NCBI GenBank assembly: GCA_951799445.1
Contig: OX637297.1
Coordinates: 1,922,001-1,986,000 of the forward strand
DNA from: Pseudisothecium myosuroides
Lineage: Eukaryota; Streptophyta; Bryopsida; Hypnales; Lembophyllaceae
Direction: 5' to 3'
Length of the DNA stretch: 64,000 nucleotides
The notes under the pieces were generated by a model. It was given only the letters and a program-made list of their open reading frames with translations. It was not told the DNA's origin and ran no database searches. Below are positions 23,165 to 36,440 of the stretch, in pieces; position 1 is the first letter of the stretch; each line of letters opens with the position of its first letter. The translations under genes were made by a program, and so were the position numbers.

Positions 23165-25729
23165 GTTGTTGTGGGAGTACAAAAACTTGAAATGTATAGA
23201 AATAGATTAGAATAGAATTAGGATAGAGTCAAAAAAATTTGATTTTTGGTAAAACATAGAGAACTCGGTCCAATTATGGACAACTTTAGAATAGTCAGTT
23301 TTCGGATTGCTAGAATGGTTACGGCCGTTACGTCACCAGAAAAAAGACTGATCCGGAATCCAAAAATGTCCCGAATAGATGGAACCTACAGCCTAGACTT
23401 CTGTTCTAGGAAACTAGGGTACCATTACGAGAACGGTCTCCTACCCGTTCTCCAATAGGAATTGTCGGCTGCTTGTTAAGTACTTAAGCCCACCGCCCCT
23501 CCATTTTTTTTTCTTTCTGTTTTGTAGGACTCTACGCGCATGTAGTTGAGTGAAAGAGTGGTGAGTTAGGGATCATGCCAGGGAGAGAAAGGTGAGGTCG
23601 GTGCCATTTGTGCTGGATTAGTGTTTCTTGTATTGGTATCCCATGGCGGAGGATGGTGATCCGAAACCTCGTAAACCGTCGGTCATGGCCGAGATGGTTT
23701 GTCCTGCTATCCCTTCCGACCCAACCATCTGGAAGCAGTTAGGGGAGGATCTGATGTGTATAGAGTGCGTCGGACTGATACGGAGGCTGGGGAACATCAA
23801 AAGTGAGGATATGATTCAGGAGCTCATCTTAGGGGTTCCAAATCAGTACAAGTTGACAATTAGGGGTCAACTCATAGCTTAGACCAAGGATGTTTGGACA
23901 GAGGTGTATTTGTTCAAGAAAAACAGTTTTGGATTAGCCTCTCGGTCGGATAAGTATGCGAGTGGAAAGTTCCGGAATCCAGCCCATACAAAGGAGGGAT
24001 ACGCCATTAGTGATTGTAGAAACAATAGGCATAGACGGGTGCTAGAATTCATGATTCCACTTCTGTATCCGGAAAAGCCTACCCGGGTTATGGTCACGGT
24101 GGCCAACACCATCTGTGGGGCTATGGAGGATAGATTTGTGCATTGGGATAAGGTTATCGTGGGGGGGGTGTCAAAACTAGCTGAGCATATGTCGAGGAGT
24201 AAACACAGCCCTATCAGCCCGTATTTGTTCCACCTCTACCACCAAACGGAGGTTATGAATAGTCAAGAGGTGATAGCGTATGACACCGAGGCCACAATCC
24301 TATAGTATGGCCTCACGGATGAAGTTGAGCCGGATCAGCAAGAGTCCGAGGAGAAAGAACAACAGGAAGAGAAAGAAGAACCTATCGATCATTGAGATAA
24401 GCGGAGGAAGTCAATCGATCCGGCCTCGTAAGAAAAACTGCCAACACCAGAAAAAGGAGAGTCTAGCCAGGCTCCGGTAGAGGAAGAATATTTACAGTTC
24501 TTTGATATCGGAATCTAGTGGGTGCGACAAGCTCGGCAGTTGCACGACAATATGGCAGATCTTATAGTCAAGATTAGTGAGGAGTTGAAGGTGGAACCAG
24601 ATAAGATTCTGGAGGAATTCAAGCAACAATCAGGTCTTGATGTGCTGCACAGAAAGGAGGAGTAGATCCGAAACTTGGAGAAGGACCGGGATGACCTCCA
24701 ATCCTGGGTAAATTGGGTAGAAGGAGAGTTGGAAGCAGCAAGGTAGGAGACAGAAGCTCTCCAACTCGTCCAAAATTTGACGGCATTGGTCACGCAATTA
24801 GCGAATCTTGTGGTTAGATCCAACCTCTTCGACAACCGGCTAAAAAAGGAAGGCCATGTAACCAGATCAAAGGTGGTGACAATCCTAGTTGACTTTCAAG
24901 CCCGGATGGAGAAGGTGTTGAAGGAAATGGGCCAAATGCTGGGACACCTTGATCCAGATAAGGTCATGGACTTCTTGCAGTTCCTCGAAATCCCCAATAC
25001 CTTATTTATAAGGACTCCGGTCAAGCAGACTCCCAATGTTCCGACTTAGCCACAGTCTCAGGAATTGGGGTCCCTTCTAACGCAACCTGCAGGTACTTCT
25101 TTAACTCAAGTACGGGTGCCACAGACAACTGGGAATCTTGTACCCAAACTTGAGAGGCAGTTGAGTGTGAAATCCGTTCCAGTGCCGCAGGAAGTTTTCG
25201 TCCCGCCAAGTATTCTGTCAGCCCCGTCGAGACTGGCAAGGACATTCAAGATACCCGAACTAGTGGTCCGTAGTGATCTCATTGATTGGATGGAGGCCAT
25301 ATCAAATCCGACCCGGCCCCATCTGGAAGACTTCCCTCACATGCAGCAGCCTTTGCCTAGATGGGATAGCATGGTGTCGGGTAGAGAGGAGCGCGCTTAG
25401 GGAACACACGGGGTGTCTAGCTGCAAGTTGTTGAATGATATGGGTCGGTCTCTTGAAAACTCGAATCTTCACTTGAATCTTCACTTGATCTTCCGTTGGC
25501 CTATCCTGTAGTGGCTCTATAGGGCCAAGGGTAAGGGTGTGTGATAAGAAACAAGTCCTCGGACGGGTAAAACGGGACGGTCAAACCACGAGCTGACCGT
25601 CCGAAAGATTGGCTCCTAAATTTCAAACCCACGGTGACCAGGAAGCGCCTTTCACCAGTGGGAACAACATAAAAGATCGACCATGTGGGTGATCAATCCC
25701 ACTTCGTCGCCACAAACATAAAACGGGGC

Positions 25730-25735
25730 TTTATT
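25730..25735 (-). promoter_or_regulatory. Poly(A) signal candidate in LTR E
   Basis: AATAAA on the minus strand in CCAATAAAGCCCCG. The same sequence is in F at 59966-59971. Confidence 0.45.
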
Positions 25736-26039
25736 GGATACCCACAAGCCCGCAACAGGTTTTACAAAGCAGAAAGGAAATATGCAACTAGCCTCCAAAA
25801 CCGGCTGGGAATAACATAAAAGACAACGAGCCACAAGCCACAACACATTGAAGATCCCTTTAAGGATCTTCAAGTCTTCAAAATCTTGAGTCTTGAGTCT
25901 TCAAACCTTCCTTCATTCGAATTTGAAGAAATCCGAACTAGTTTCAAAAGAAACTATTTCCCCACACAAGCTACCATCTTCAAACTAGTGCCACATATGA
26001 TCTACAAGCTTAAATTCTAAATGTCTTAGCTTTTTGGAA

Positions 26040-26810
26040 AGCTAATAACATAATACAACTATCCTATAAATTTCAACTCAAACTAAGCTACTGTCCAAAA
26101 GTTATTAGCGAGCAAAGTAGAGGTCCTCTTCTCCCTTAGCAACCAACTACTGCTTCTTCAAAACTCAATAACTTTTGTTTAACAACTCCAAATCACAAGT
26201 GTGATAACAATTTGGAAAGCCCTCCCTACCATCTACAACTTGTGAAAATTTCACTACAATCCAAACTACTGTCCAAAAGTTATGAGGTGTAGGGTCTCGG
26301 CTTTCTCAATTAAGAAGGCAAGAAACACCTCAAACTTTATTACTACTTAACTTTTGCATATTAAGCTCAAATCACACAAATGAACTCATTCTAGAAAGGT
26401 GAGCTCATATTCTAACTACTCCCAAAGTTTCAACTTCAACAAAACAACTGACCCAAAGTTGTGGCCGTCGAAGTCTCGACCTTCCTCCTCCAAGCTCAAT
26501 CTCTGCTCCAAGCTTCAGCAGATGATAACTTCTCACTCCAAACTCCAAATCACAAGTTTAATAGCTTCTTAGAAAGCTATAAACAAGATCTACAAACCCT
26601 CTAAGTTTCAAAATGAACAAGCAAACGACGCAAAAGTTATGGCTTGATGAAGCCTCTGCCCTCTCAATGGAAGGCCTTGGGTCTTCACAACTTCAAACCT
26701 TAATAACTTTTTGCTCACAACTTCAATTGCAACTTGCAAATACTCTATGGAAAGCTCTCATCATCAAGAATAACATACTCAAATTTCATTACTCAAAAAT
26801 CCATGCTCCA
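26040..26810 (-). repeat. About 179-bp diverged tandem repeat in LTR E
   Basis: Anchor words of the type CATAACTTTTG, seen on the plus strand as AAAAGTTATGG or AAAGTTGTGG, recur near 26101, 26278, 26457 and 26636. Spacing is 177-179 bp. Each unit also holds a CAAATCACAAG-like word and an AGAAAGCT-like word. F carries the same array. Confidence 0.7.
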
Positions 26811-27197
26811 TGAGCTACATACATAACAAGTTTTGGTCCTTTCAACCTCTCCTCCACACACACAAAACTCTCCCTTCCTAACCAACTCAAAGATTCCTCT
26901 CTCTCTTTTTCTCCCCTCTCTAAGGTGGTGGTGGGAGCACATCAGCCCATACCCCTTATCTCCCTACCTAAGACCCCACCAAAGATCCCATCTACTTCCC
27001 TATTCACACTCATTTTTCTCTTCTAACTCCTTGGCTATTTTATTTAGTTCAAAACTATTCACACACATCTATCAAAGCCAATATAAACTAGAAATTAAAG
27101 GAAACAAATGCAAGGCAAGCAATCGTAGGATAGCCACGTGCCACTAGAGTGTTTAAAACTATCTGGAATCACTCTTCGATCGCCAAGTCGTGACCTT

Positions 27198-27268
27198 GGT
27201 CGGCCGGAAAGCGGTGGTCAAAGGCGTTCCGCTGGTCCGGAATCGCGGGTTCGAACCCCGATGGGACC
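27198..27268 (+). ncRNA. tRNA-like sequence, antisense inside LTR E
   Basis: A 71-nt stretch has a B-box GGTTCGAACCC (27248-27258), a D-arm-like GGTCAAAGGCG, an anticodon-arm-like hairpin TTCCG/CGGAA and GGTC/GACC at its two ends. The T stem has one mismatch and the acceptor stem only about four pairs, so it is a tRNA relic or tRNA-derived insert, not a proven tRNA gene. It is on the strand opposite to the LTR. F has the matching copy at 58432-58502. Confidence 0.35.
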
Positions 27269-28843
27269 GTCGAGCGGCGGGGCGCCACGGCTTGGCACGC
27301 TGGTGAAGAGGCAGGAAACAAAGGCCGACTGCCCGCTACCTACCCCCTGAGCTGTGCTTCGCACTGTGACAAGAATTAAAACGTGGTTCTCACCACGACC
27401 AATCCTTTTAGTTCTAATCACTCCTTTATTAAAAACAAACAAATATATATATAAATATATATATTTACATGATGGAAGGATTTCCATCAGGACAACGGCG
27501 ATAGATCTTGGGAAGACGGCGGAAGCGGAGCAACAAGACGTGGAGATGATCAAAGATTTCAAGGAAGAAGAGTTTGAGATCGAATCTGGGACGAAATTTG
27601 ATGATGACTTGCCCCCACCACTTACGCGCAAGATCCTAACCCAGGCAGCAGTCAAGTCGACTCCGGTGAAGACCACTGGAAAACCACCTACGAGTCGAGG
27701 CGGTAGCAATTCGAAGAAGGCACGGAAGGGAAAATAGTTAATTAGGGTGTTTTCAGTTAGTTAGGATTTTGATTATTAGTTCCAAAAAAGGTTATCCGTG
27801 TATAGGCCCTGGTTCTAGATTTCTAGGGACAACTGGCCTGTGACTTTTCGGTTATCCCGGAGGGTCATTGTGTGGTTGCCCTAGCTTTGGGGTGGCTTTT
27901 GGGCTTTGTGTTTTTGTTTTTAAGGGTGGGCAGGACTGTTGCCCTTCCATTCCATTTGAGCACATTTTTTATGTTTATTTCATTTTTTTCTTTAATCTGA
28001 GCCACCAGGTGGACATTCTAACTCCGACTTTGGGCAAAGAGTTTTGTTGGTTTGTTTATTTGAGTGTTGAGGTGTGAGGGGGGACGGGTGAGGAGGTATC
28101 CGGGTCTTAGGCACTTGGATCAAATTGAGAGGGTATGTTTGTGACAAAGTTTAGGCCAATGAATGAGGACTTGTGCATGGTGCCTTTAAATTACTGGAAC
28201 GGTAATCCGGCAAAACCTAGAAGTGGTGTGGATGAGGTTCCGGATTCAATCATTGTTCCTTGCGGAGACAAGCAACCGCCAGAGGAAAATCCCCACTCAT
28301 CGAAAGGTCTGCCAACCACAAGATCAGTCTAGCAACTAGAAAACAATCCTTTGTCGATTCCGGGTGTCTTGATCTGTCGTTGTAGTGAAAGGCACTAGAT
28401 GCTGCCCTGAGTGATTTGCTTTCCGGATAGGCCATCCAAAGAGTTGTGAGGGTGCTAATTTCTCTTCTCGGTTGTAACACATTTGTTTGTTTGTTTAGTG
28501 AGAGTGGAGAGCATAAAGATTCTGAGTGGTGAAGTCCTACCCCTCTAAAGACCAATAGCAGACCCTCTAAGGGTAAAACAAAAGAATAGAAAACCAGTAA
28601 TTTGAAGAGACGTAACCGGAATCCGAGTAAGGCCGAATCTGGACTGAATTCTGGGTAGAATTTTGTAACCGGAAGAAAGCAAGAGATTGAACGGATTGCT
28701 TGGACTTTTGGAAAAGGGAGAAAATCCGGATACCTTAGCTTGTAACAACATACTAGAATCCCCTAGGACGATATTTCGAGTCATTTTACAACGTTCTATT
28801 GTTGTTAGGATACTTACGCCTAGACCGCATACACGACAGTTGT

Positions 28844-30658
28844 CATGTAGTACCTTTGTACAAATTAGAAGTATTAGCCTTGTAACACTAAACCTCAATA
28901 GTTTGTTTGTTCTGATTTGTATAAAGTCCTATAGACTTCGCACTTAGAGTTTTTTGGAATGTACTAGGGGACATCTGAAATTTCAAAATGTACTGACAAC
29001 AATCAAATGAAACATATAGTGTTTTGTATAGAGTCTCAGGGACTTTCTTCAGTGCTGGATGAGTGAAAGATTTGTAGAAGATAAATGAAGTCTGGTTTGG
29101 CAAATTTGATCCCCCATGATAAATGGTTTGGCAGGAATTTATACATTGCACATTATTGCTCATAGTGCGGCAGGATCTTAGTTCTCAGTCATGATCTTCA
29201 AACAAATCAACAGCTACAATTAAGGCCTACAATTAAAACTATTGATTGTTGGTTGTACAATTACCTCATAGATATGAAGCTCAGCATTTTGGACACTCTA
29301 GGAACAATGAAGTTATTCTTTCTTCCCACGTATTTTGAAATTATAACATTTGCTTGGCATCTTAGAGCCTAAGTGAATTATAAGTTCACAATGTAGATTA
29401 AAATCAATATCACATGCATGCCTTTGGGCACATAACTAAGCTTTAAAAAAAATTAGAAACCAAGAAAACAAAAAACTAGTCAATGGTAGAAGGTTGAAAT
29501 AATTATAAATAGATGATGGTAAAATTCACCTTATAGATAGATGGAAATGTAGTGCCTTCTATAGTATAATATAATATGTACTATATACTCTTCTTATTTT
29601 CTTAATTATTTTCTTTTTATTTTGTGAATTATGTCTTTCTCCCCTAGTGATTTTTTTTTCACATTCTATATTTTTTTCCTCTAAATTCTTTTTGTAAGAG
29701 ATGGATTAAATTTTAATCTTCTTACAAGGATGTGGTGGGATATGTAATAGAATAAAATTCAAAACTCATTATGAATTCCATTGTACATCCTTCAAAATGG
29801 AAGACATGAATAAAGAACTTTGTACTTGCATGCCATAAATAGAAAAAGGTTTAGAGCATATTTGAATGAATGGTTTAGATAATGTTCCAAAAAGACAAAA
29901 TGAGAAATTAAAAATAGTAAAGTCAAAGCTTTAAATCATATCACAAATTATATTCTATTCAATACATAGAGAAGAAGTAAATGAATGAAAATATATCATG
30001 AAGAGGTGAAACATTACCACAAAAAGGACTTACTACTATATCCTAAACCCTAAACCTTCAATCCTATATGCTGTACCCTATATCCTCAATCCTATAGCCT
30101 AAAATTATAGATAGTATTATTAAATGCGAAATGCTTTTGATCTTTTAAAAGAAAACTTTTTTTCTTTCTTAGATACAAATAAAAGAACTTGGTACCATAT
30201 ACCTTGTTGGCAAAGTAATTTAATAAAATAAAAAGTGCGTGTTATATGCACGTTCATTAGTTCCATTATTATTTGCATATGGTAATTTTTTATATAAGTA
30301 GTAGGGTACACTTAACAAGCTTATGAAAAAAAATAGGATTAATACATTGAGGTACCAGAACAAATAGATTGTACCCTTCAGCAATAGATAAATTTTTTTG
30401 GGAAAAATTGAGCAAAAGAGGTATCAGCTTGTTCATACGGAAGCCTGGTTCACTTTGCATCTAAGTACGTGCTGAATCCCTAGGTTTAATGCCTAAATAA
30501 ACACAAGGAATACTGCAATTAACAGACTAAAAAATTGAGTGTCCCAATTGCTATTAAATTACTGTGAGTATAAACAAATTTAAATTTTGTGGAATGCGCC
30601 TCAATATGGCACTAAGCATCTTCAACATTGGATGTAATAAATCTATCTATTTCCCTAA
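28844..30658. other. AT-rich intergenic sequence
   Basis: I see no supported gene. There are AT runs near 29555-29600 and two telomere-like CCCTAAA units near 30040. This is the host DNA between the insertion sites of D and C. Confidence 0.45.
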
Positions 30659-33600
30659 GATGGTGTCGTGACACAAATAAGCACAAATCCCCTTTAGGCG
30701 TTAATCTAGTGCAAAAACACCTAAGATGACTCGTGTATCGTTGCCACAGGATTTCAACTAGTAGTCTCTTCAACATTCCCGGAACAGGGTCCGGAACACA
30801 AATCCAAGGCAAACAGAATCCGGGACTAAGAATGAGGATCTAGACTTCCCGATCTGTATTCCTTTATTTTTCTACTATTTCAACCTAGCTCTCAAATATA
30901 TTACCAATCAACAAGAACCAGGTTTGCATGTCTTCACGAATTTAACAATAACTTAGTATCCTACTTGACTAAATGAGGAACTAGGACAAGTGTCGTAATC
31001 CTGTACCTTTCCTGGATCCGGATCTAGTAAGCAAAGTGAACCATATTATAGTTTAACCTCTTCATTAGAGGGATCCGCTCTTGAGTATAAGGAAGGACAC
31101 GTAAATCCTACCCTCCACTAGATTAAAGTGGCTGAAGTTCTACTAAAAGAGAAATAACAAAGAAAACAAAGAAAACCGAAAAGCAAGTATTTCCTCACAA
31201 CTGATCCGGGAAGTTACTCCAGACCAAAAGGTCACTCAGGAAACCCCTACAATCCCCACATTACTACAACGACAGATCTATCCAGAAAGAATTCCAAGAG
31301 CTAGATCATATACCCTGATACTAAGAGATCCCATCTACCTTCCCGTTCCTCCCTTCCGGACACAGCAGGACCTCATCAGACGTCGTCTAGCGCTCACTCT
31401 CCAATCTGAAGAACTCACCTAGCCTAAGAATGGCTATCTCGCTCAGAAGATACTCCAGAAACATCAGCAGCTGAAACTCCCTCTTGGTACACAAGGTTTC
31501 TAATCCCAATTCCAATTACTCCCAGAACCGGATCTAGTCAGAATCCGGGGGCTATCTATTCTGCTCCAACACCTACAAACTAGCTACCCGCACTACCAAT
31601 GCATAACACATTGATGGCATACCAACACAGACTGAGACTTTTCAGACCAGTACTTGCGAAGTGGAAATTTGAATTCAACTTGCAAAGTACTGAAAATGCA
31701 CATAAGAATACCCGGGGCTTCCAACCAAAATCAGCCCCCTAAATACCAAACATCCAGAGAACCCTAAAGGCCCCTGGGAATCAAAAGCAGAGGACCAGAG
31801 AATGACAGCTGTCATTCCCTTATCCTCCCCACATTGACTTTCCTATCACACCCAGCCGATCCGCAAAATGTGGATCTCAGATCTTAAAAACCCGGAAAGT
31901 GAAGTCCAGGTGCATCTAACTAAAAATCAGCTAATTGACTGCTTCCTACCTATCAAAAACTTGAGTTTTAATATTAACCATGCTAGGGTCAACCCAAGGA
32001 ACTACCTAACTACTTCTTCTGCCGCTGCGAAGAAGGTTCCTCTAGCTTGACAGCTCCTTTCTGGGCGGGCTCTTTCCTGCTTGGAGACGGTTTAGGTGGT
32101 TTCATCATATTCACCTTAGTCGCCGAGGTAGACTTACCCTTGAACCGTGAAGGGGAGATAGCCTCCAGTTTTGACTCTTCTTCAGATTCCGTGCCCGAAT
32201 GTGACTTGGACTGGGAACCGGATCCAGAATGGCTGCCCTCCTTCGTTGAGTTACTCGGCGACTCGTCTTCCTCGGAATGGTAACTCACAAGGGTCACCTC
32301 CCTTCCTCGTTTTGGTGTCGTCTTCTTCTTTGTGGTACTCGGCATCGTTGGAGATGGCTTCGAATCCTTGCTCTGGGGTGTCCCGAGTTCGGATGAAGTT
32401 CAGATGACTTCCGTTTGGAAGTTTCCTTGGCAGGTGTCTTCTCTTCCTTGGACTTACTCTTTGGCCTCACATTTGCGGGAGGCAACATTGGCACCTTTTT
32501 AGAGCCCTTGAACAGTCCCGATTCTTGGAAAACATCCCGGATCTCGTACATGAACTTCTCCATCACATCGGAATACTCAGCCAGGACCTCTACTGACTTA
32601 ACGGCTGCCTCAGTCCTGGACTTATGGATTTCCTCATCAAACAGTTTGGCTTTGTTAATCACATTCCCCGAATTTGACACAAAAGCCCTAACCCTACGAA
32701 GAGTCTCCTCAGCCTCTAGGGAAAGTTTCTTCCCCCCTTACTCTCTTCTAGTTCCCGAGTAAGTTTCTGGTCCTGATCAGTCAACTCCTTAACCCGGGTC
32801 TCCCACTTTCGGTTCTCCCTATCCCGGAGTAAGTTCTCTACTTTCTCCGCGAGTTCAGATGCTTCAATCCCACCCAGTAGCCCACATACGCTCTTGACTG
32901 CTCCTCTCTCAACATCTAACACTTCTCTGACCCTCTCCAGATCCTCACTGATCCTTCCCAACGAGTCATCCCGGGGAACTTCCGGTTCCGGGGATTCCCG
33001 ACTCTCACTCTTAAATCCTTTCTTCTTCTCTGAGGCTGGAACTTTCTCTGGGGTAACCTCTTTCTTCTTTGACGATTCTCTCTCTGACTCCTCGTCTTTC
33101 TCTTCCTCTTCCTCTTCTTCTCCCTTTGGAGTGATATTCAGTTTCATGAGCGTGGCAGCAGCCTTATAGGCAGTCCTCTCAGGACCTCTCAAGGTTCCTA
33201 AAAACTCATATAAGTGAAAGATAAATGGTCCTATCGCGGTTGCCTTGGTATTTCCTAAAGATGAGACCATCTTTGCTACTCTCTCTTTCACAATACCAGC
33301 CCAGAACACTTTCCTCTCTCCGCTCAGTGCCCCGAATATCGTATTGGCCCAAGTTACTGTAATCCGGGTTGGCTTCTCCGGATACAAGATCGGGAGTAGG
33401 AACTCTAGCAACCTTTTTTCTCTATCATCCTTGCAGTCTGATACGGTGTATCCATCATTGCTGTGAGGAGCTTCAGAGAACTTACCCTCATGAAACTTGA
33501 GCGTTCGGGAAGCCATACCCTCTCCTGGACGAGAAAAATTGTAAACCCGTTTCCAGGTATCAATAGTCCAACTTCTGGAAAGCGCCCGAGAAGTCTTGTC

Positions 33601-35083
33601 CTACTCATTCGACTGGTCCCTCTTCAGCTCCCGGATCATGTCCTCGTTCCTCAGCTTCCAGGTTCGGCGTAGAAAACCCACGCATCCCATCTGACCCAGG
33701 TCCTCCTCCAATTGTTTTCGGTAACCAGGGTCTTTCGGGATAATTGGGAGAACGTTCTTGAACTTCAGGGTGGCAGCTCTGCTTCCTTCGCCCTTTGTGA
33801 GCTCCCAATTTGTCACTTGGAACTCGTAGAATTATTTTTTCGGAAATTTGCAATTTAAAGTTGATAAAAGTATAGAAAAACCCATAAAAAGAGTGTAGAA
33901 CCAAAATAGGGTTGTGTCATACCCATTATAGTATTTGGTCTAGATTTGTGTTTTTTACTTAGAATCCCCCAAACCTTGCCTAAAAATAGTATAGAAATAA
34001 CGAAAAGGTTAGATTTGGAGGATTCGAGTCACACAGCCCCAAAAGGGCTAAATCCCACCATGAATGTGGCGATTCATGGCTAGGTCGGTCCGAGGGATTC
34101 ACAGCGAGGCCACTAGGTCGGGTCCTAGAGTTAGATTTAGAATTCCCCATTAGATCGACGAATTCTCAAAATCCCGATTGTTAGCATGTAGGAGCCACTT
34201 ACGCAAGACCGGGGCCGTGGAGGAATCTACAGCCCAAGGATGGTGTTCTAGGGTGAATCCCATGCCAGGAGTCCAACGACGAAATCGGTTCGCCAAGATT
34301 CCTCTACCTGCAGAAGATTCCCGCACCGTCGCTAATTCGAGGAGATGGCCAGTTTTAATCTCCATTGACCAATCGTGCCAGGTACGGAAACACACCCGCA
34401 CGTCTTTCATGCGACTCCCTGAGAGGTCACGTGAAAAATCCCGGCATCTTCCGACTTGCAGAAGAACCTTTTCCGAGTGGTCAACCCTCCTAACCTCCAA
34501 CGGGAATTTCATGGAAATTACCCAGGTTACAATAAAATCTCACTAAAAATTAGACTAGCTTGTTTTATGTTAATAATGCGCTCCGTGAAGTTTCACGACA
34601 TTCCGATAGCGGCAAGTACCCAAACCGGCGAGATTCCTCGGGAATTAACCACGTGGCGGGGTCCCCGCCACGTTGACCGGCATCCCGGGACCATACGATG
34701 GCAAAACGAAGTCAACCAAAAGTCCTTCCCGACTCTCTCGCACCTACCGGAGACCTTAGGCTATTCACATTTCTCAAAATAGGAGACCCCCAAGATCTAG
34801 GATTTTACCACGATTTGGTTTTTAAACTAAATTAGCCTACGATGGGTTTTTGGCCTCGGTACGGGGGGTAGGGGATTTAAGACTAAACACAGCGATCTGG
34901 ATCCAACGGCGCAATCCGTTTGGCGATTGGAGCTAATCTCCAAAAGTTAGGATGTTGGTCCAGCATAGATGGTAGAAGTAGAAATTTAGGATGTAGGATG
35001 AAAATCTTTGAGGATGAGGATGAAAATCCCCGTTAATAAGGTTACCTTAGAACTCTAGAGGGAGGGGTGAGCCCTTGGAAACC

Positions 35084-35091
35084 TATATAAG
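35084..35091 (+). promoter_or_regulatory. A2 TATA box
   Basis: CCTATATAAGGGCCCC, identical in core to A1 and A4. Confidence 0.65.
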
Positions 35092-35559
35092 GGCCCCATT
35101 TCTCTCTCTAGAACACCCCCAATTCTTGTTTTGGGTCCGTGGGTCCAAGTTATTTTGGATATTTTGGCGTTTGAAGCCAAAAACCTCTACGGTGTTTTCG
35201 GAGCACTTTTGGCTCCATTGTTGTTTATTTTCAAGCTTTGAAGGTCCTTGGGGTCCTTCTATCTTACCTTGTTTACTCTTTGTGTACTCTTAGTGCTCTT
35301 GTTTTGAGTTGAGAGACCCTCTCTTTTCGTGTGTATCTTTGTTTGTGTCCTTGAGAGCTAGCTTGTGTGGTTTAGAGGCCTTATGGTGTCTTACACTAAC
35401 GCTAAAGCAACCCCCCACCGTACCTTGGCGATGCCGCTTTGGGGGGCCTTTAGCGTGTGAGATTGTTGTGTTGTCACGTGTTCCTAACTTGTGGGGTCTC
35501 TAAGTGCGCTCTTACCCTTGATCTAACGTTTTCCTTGTTGAATGGACCCCCCCCCTTGT

Positions 35560-35890
35560 AGGACGGCGAAGCTTTGACTTTGTGGTGTCGGTTTCTCTTA
35601 AGTATTGGTCTACCTTCTTCTAACTTCTCTCTTGCCGAGTGGACCCCCCTCCGGGACGGCGAAGCTTTGACCCTATGTACGTTTCCTTTTAAAAGTTTTG
35701 TTTTTACCCTCTTCTAAAGTCCCTCCCATTGTGTGAGCCCCCCTTGGAAACGGCGAAGCTTTGAACTTGTAACAAAGTCAAAGTCCTAAAGTGTGTGTTA
35801 AAAGTTTAGGCGGCGGAGCTTTGAACCCCCGGAGTGCTATCAAGTCCTAAAGTTGGTGTTAAACCCAACTTGACGGCGAAGCTTTGAACC
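35560..35890 (+). repeat. Spaced GACGGCGAAGCTTTG motifs in A2
   Basis: Copies start near 35561, 35655, 35748, 35811 and 35872, with spacings of about 94, 93, 63 and 61 bp. The order of spacings matches A1, A3 and A4. Confidence 0.65.
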
Positions 35891-36052
35891 TCCTCCGTGT
35901 TTAGTTCCAAAGTCTAGTTTCCAAGACCTTTGTGGAAACGTCCAAAGTTTAGCTTCCAAGATATATAGGTTTTTTTTGTGTTTGGCAAGTCCCATGGTTC
36001 TAAGTTTTAGTTAGACTAGGGTTCCCCAAGTTCTAGTTTCCCCCAAGATAGT

Positions 36053-36185
36053 GAGTCTAAGTGTCCCCAAGGTTTAGTTTTCCCCCTAGTTTTTTTTAGT
36101 CTAAGTGTCCCCAAGGTTTAGTATTCCCCCTAGTTTTTTTTAGTCTAAGTGTCTCCAAGGTTTAGTTTTCCCCCTAGTTCTTTTT
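36053..36185 (+). repeat. Tandem repeat of about 47 bp in A2
   Basis: Three near-identical copies of a unit running AGTCTAAGTGTCCCCAAGG then TTTAGTTTTCCCCCTAG plus a T-run. Confidence 0.75.
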
Positions 36186-36239
36186 TCCTTTGTGTTATTT
36201 TTTTTAGCCTAGCCTACCCAAAGTTTGCAAGAAAAAAAC

Positions 36240-36440
36240 CAGTCCAAGTTCACAATCCAGTTCACAGTCCAGTTCACAGTCCAGTTCACAGTCCAGTTCA
36301 CAGTCCAGTTCACGGTCCAGTTCACAGCCAGTTCACAGCCAGTTCACAGTCCAGTTCACAGCCAGTCACAGTCCAGTTCACAGCCAATCATAGTCCAGTT
36401 CACAGCCAGTCACAGTCCAGTCACAGCCAGTCACAAGTCC
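36240..36440 (+). repeat. CCAGTTCACAGT minisatellite in A2
   Basis: More than ten copies of the 12-mer CCAGTTCACAGT, then shorter CCAGTCACAG variants. The open frames here (QFTVQFTV-type) are a by-product of the repeat. A1 has a different repeat at this place. Confidence 0.85.

Larger units (their letters stand above)
25375..27494 (-). mobile_element. E: solo LTR (2.1 kb), same family as F
   Basis: On the minus strand it starts TGTCCTGATGGAAATCC and ends CTACCCGACA, matching the 5' LTR of F (58206-60326) along its whole length, with only scattered differences seen by eye. Lengths are 2120 and 2121 bp. It has no internal domain. The flanks do not show a perfect target duplication (CATGG on the left, ACGGC on the right; ATGG/ACGG differ by one base), which is unusual for a copy this similar to F. 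It interrupts the ORF of element D. Confidence 0.85.
23643..27737 (+). pseudogene. LTR-borne ORF of D, broken
   Basis: ATG at 23643 is the likely start (MAEDGDPKPRKPSVMAEMV). The conserved family block follows: a CPAIPSD...LGEDL region, then KFRNPAHTKEGYAISDC, LYPEKPTRVMVTVANTICGA and SPISPYLFHLYHQ. A glutamate-rich segment and a coiled-coil-like region around 24560-24930 come next. In-frame TAGs occur at 23880 and 24303, and several more interrupt 24390-24750. The ORF is cut by LTR E. A short C-terminal piece (27546-27737), rich in lysine and ending SKKARKGK, lies on the far side. It diverges from G more than B does. There is no zinc knuckle or protease. Function unknown. Confidence 0.65.
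23170..28838 (+). mobile_element. D: LTR with embedded ORF, split by E
   Basis: The unit starts TGTGGGAGTACAAAA (compare C on the minus strand, TGTGGGAGCACAAAA) and ends CATACACGACA (C ends GTGTCACGACA). GTTGT is duplicated at 23165-23169 and 28839-28843. Without E (25375-27494) it is about 3.55 kb, the same scale as B and C. No repeat of its start is seen at its end, so it is a solo LTR-like unit. It contains one broken ORF of the same family as in B, C and G. Confidence 0.85.

Noticed and set aside
30035..30060. Telomere-like CCCTAAA units
   Set aside because: Only two units in AT-rich sequence with other CCTATA-type words. Too short to be meaningful.
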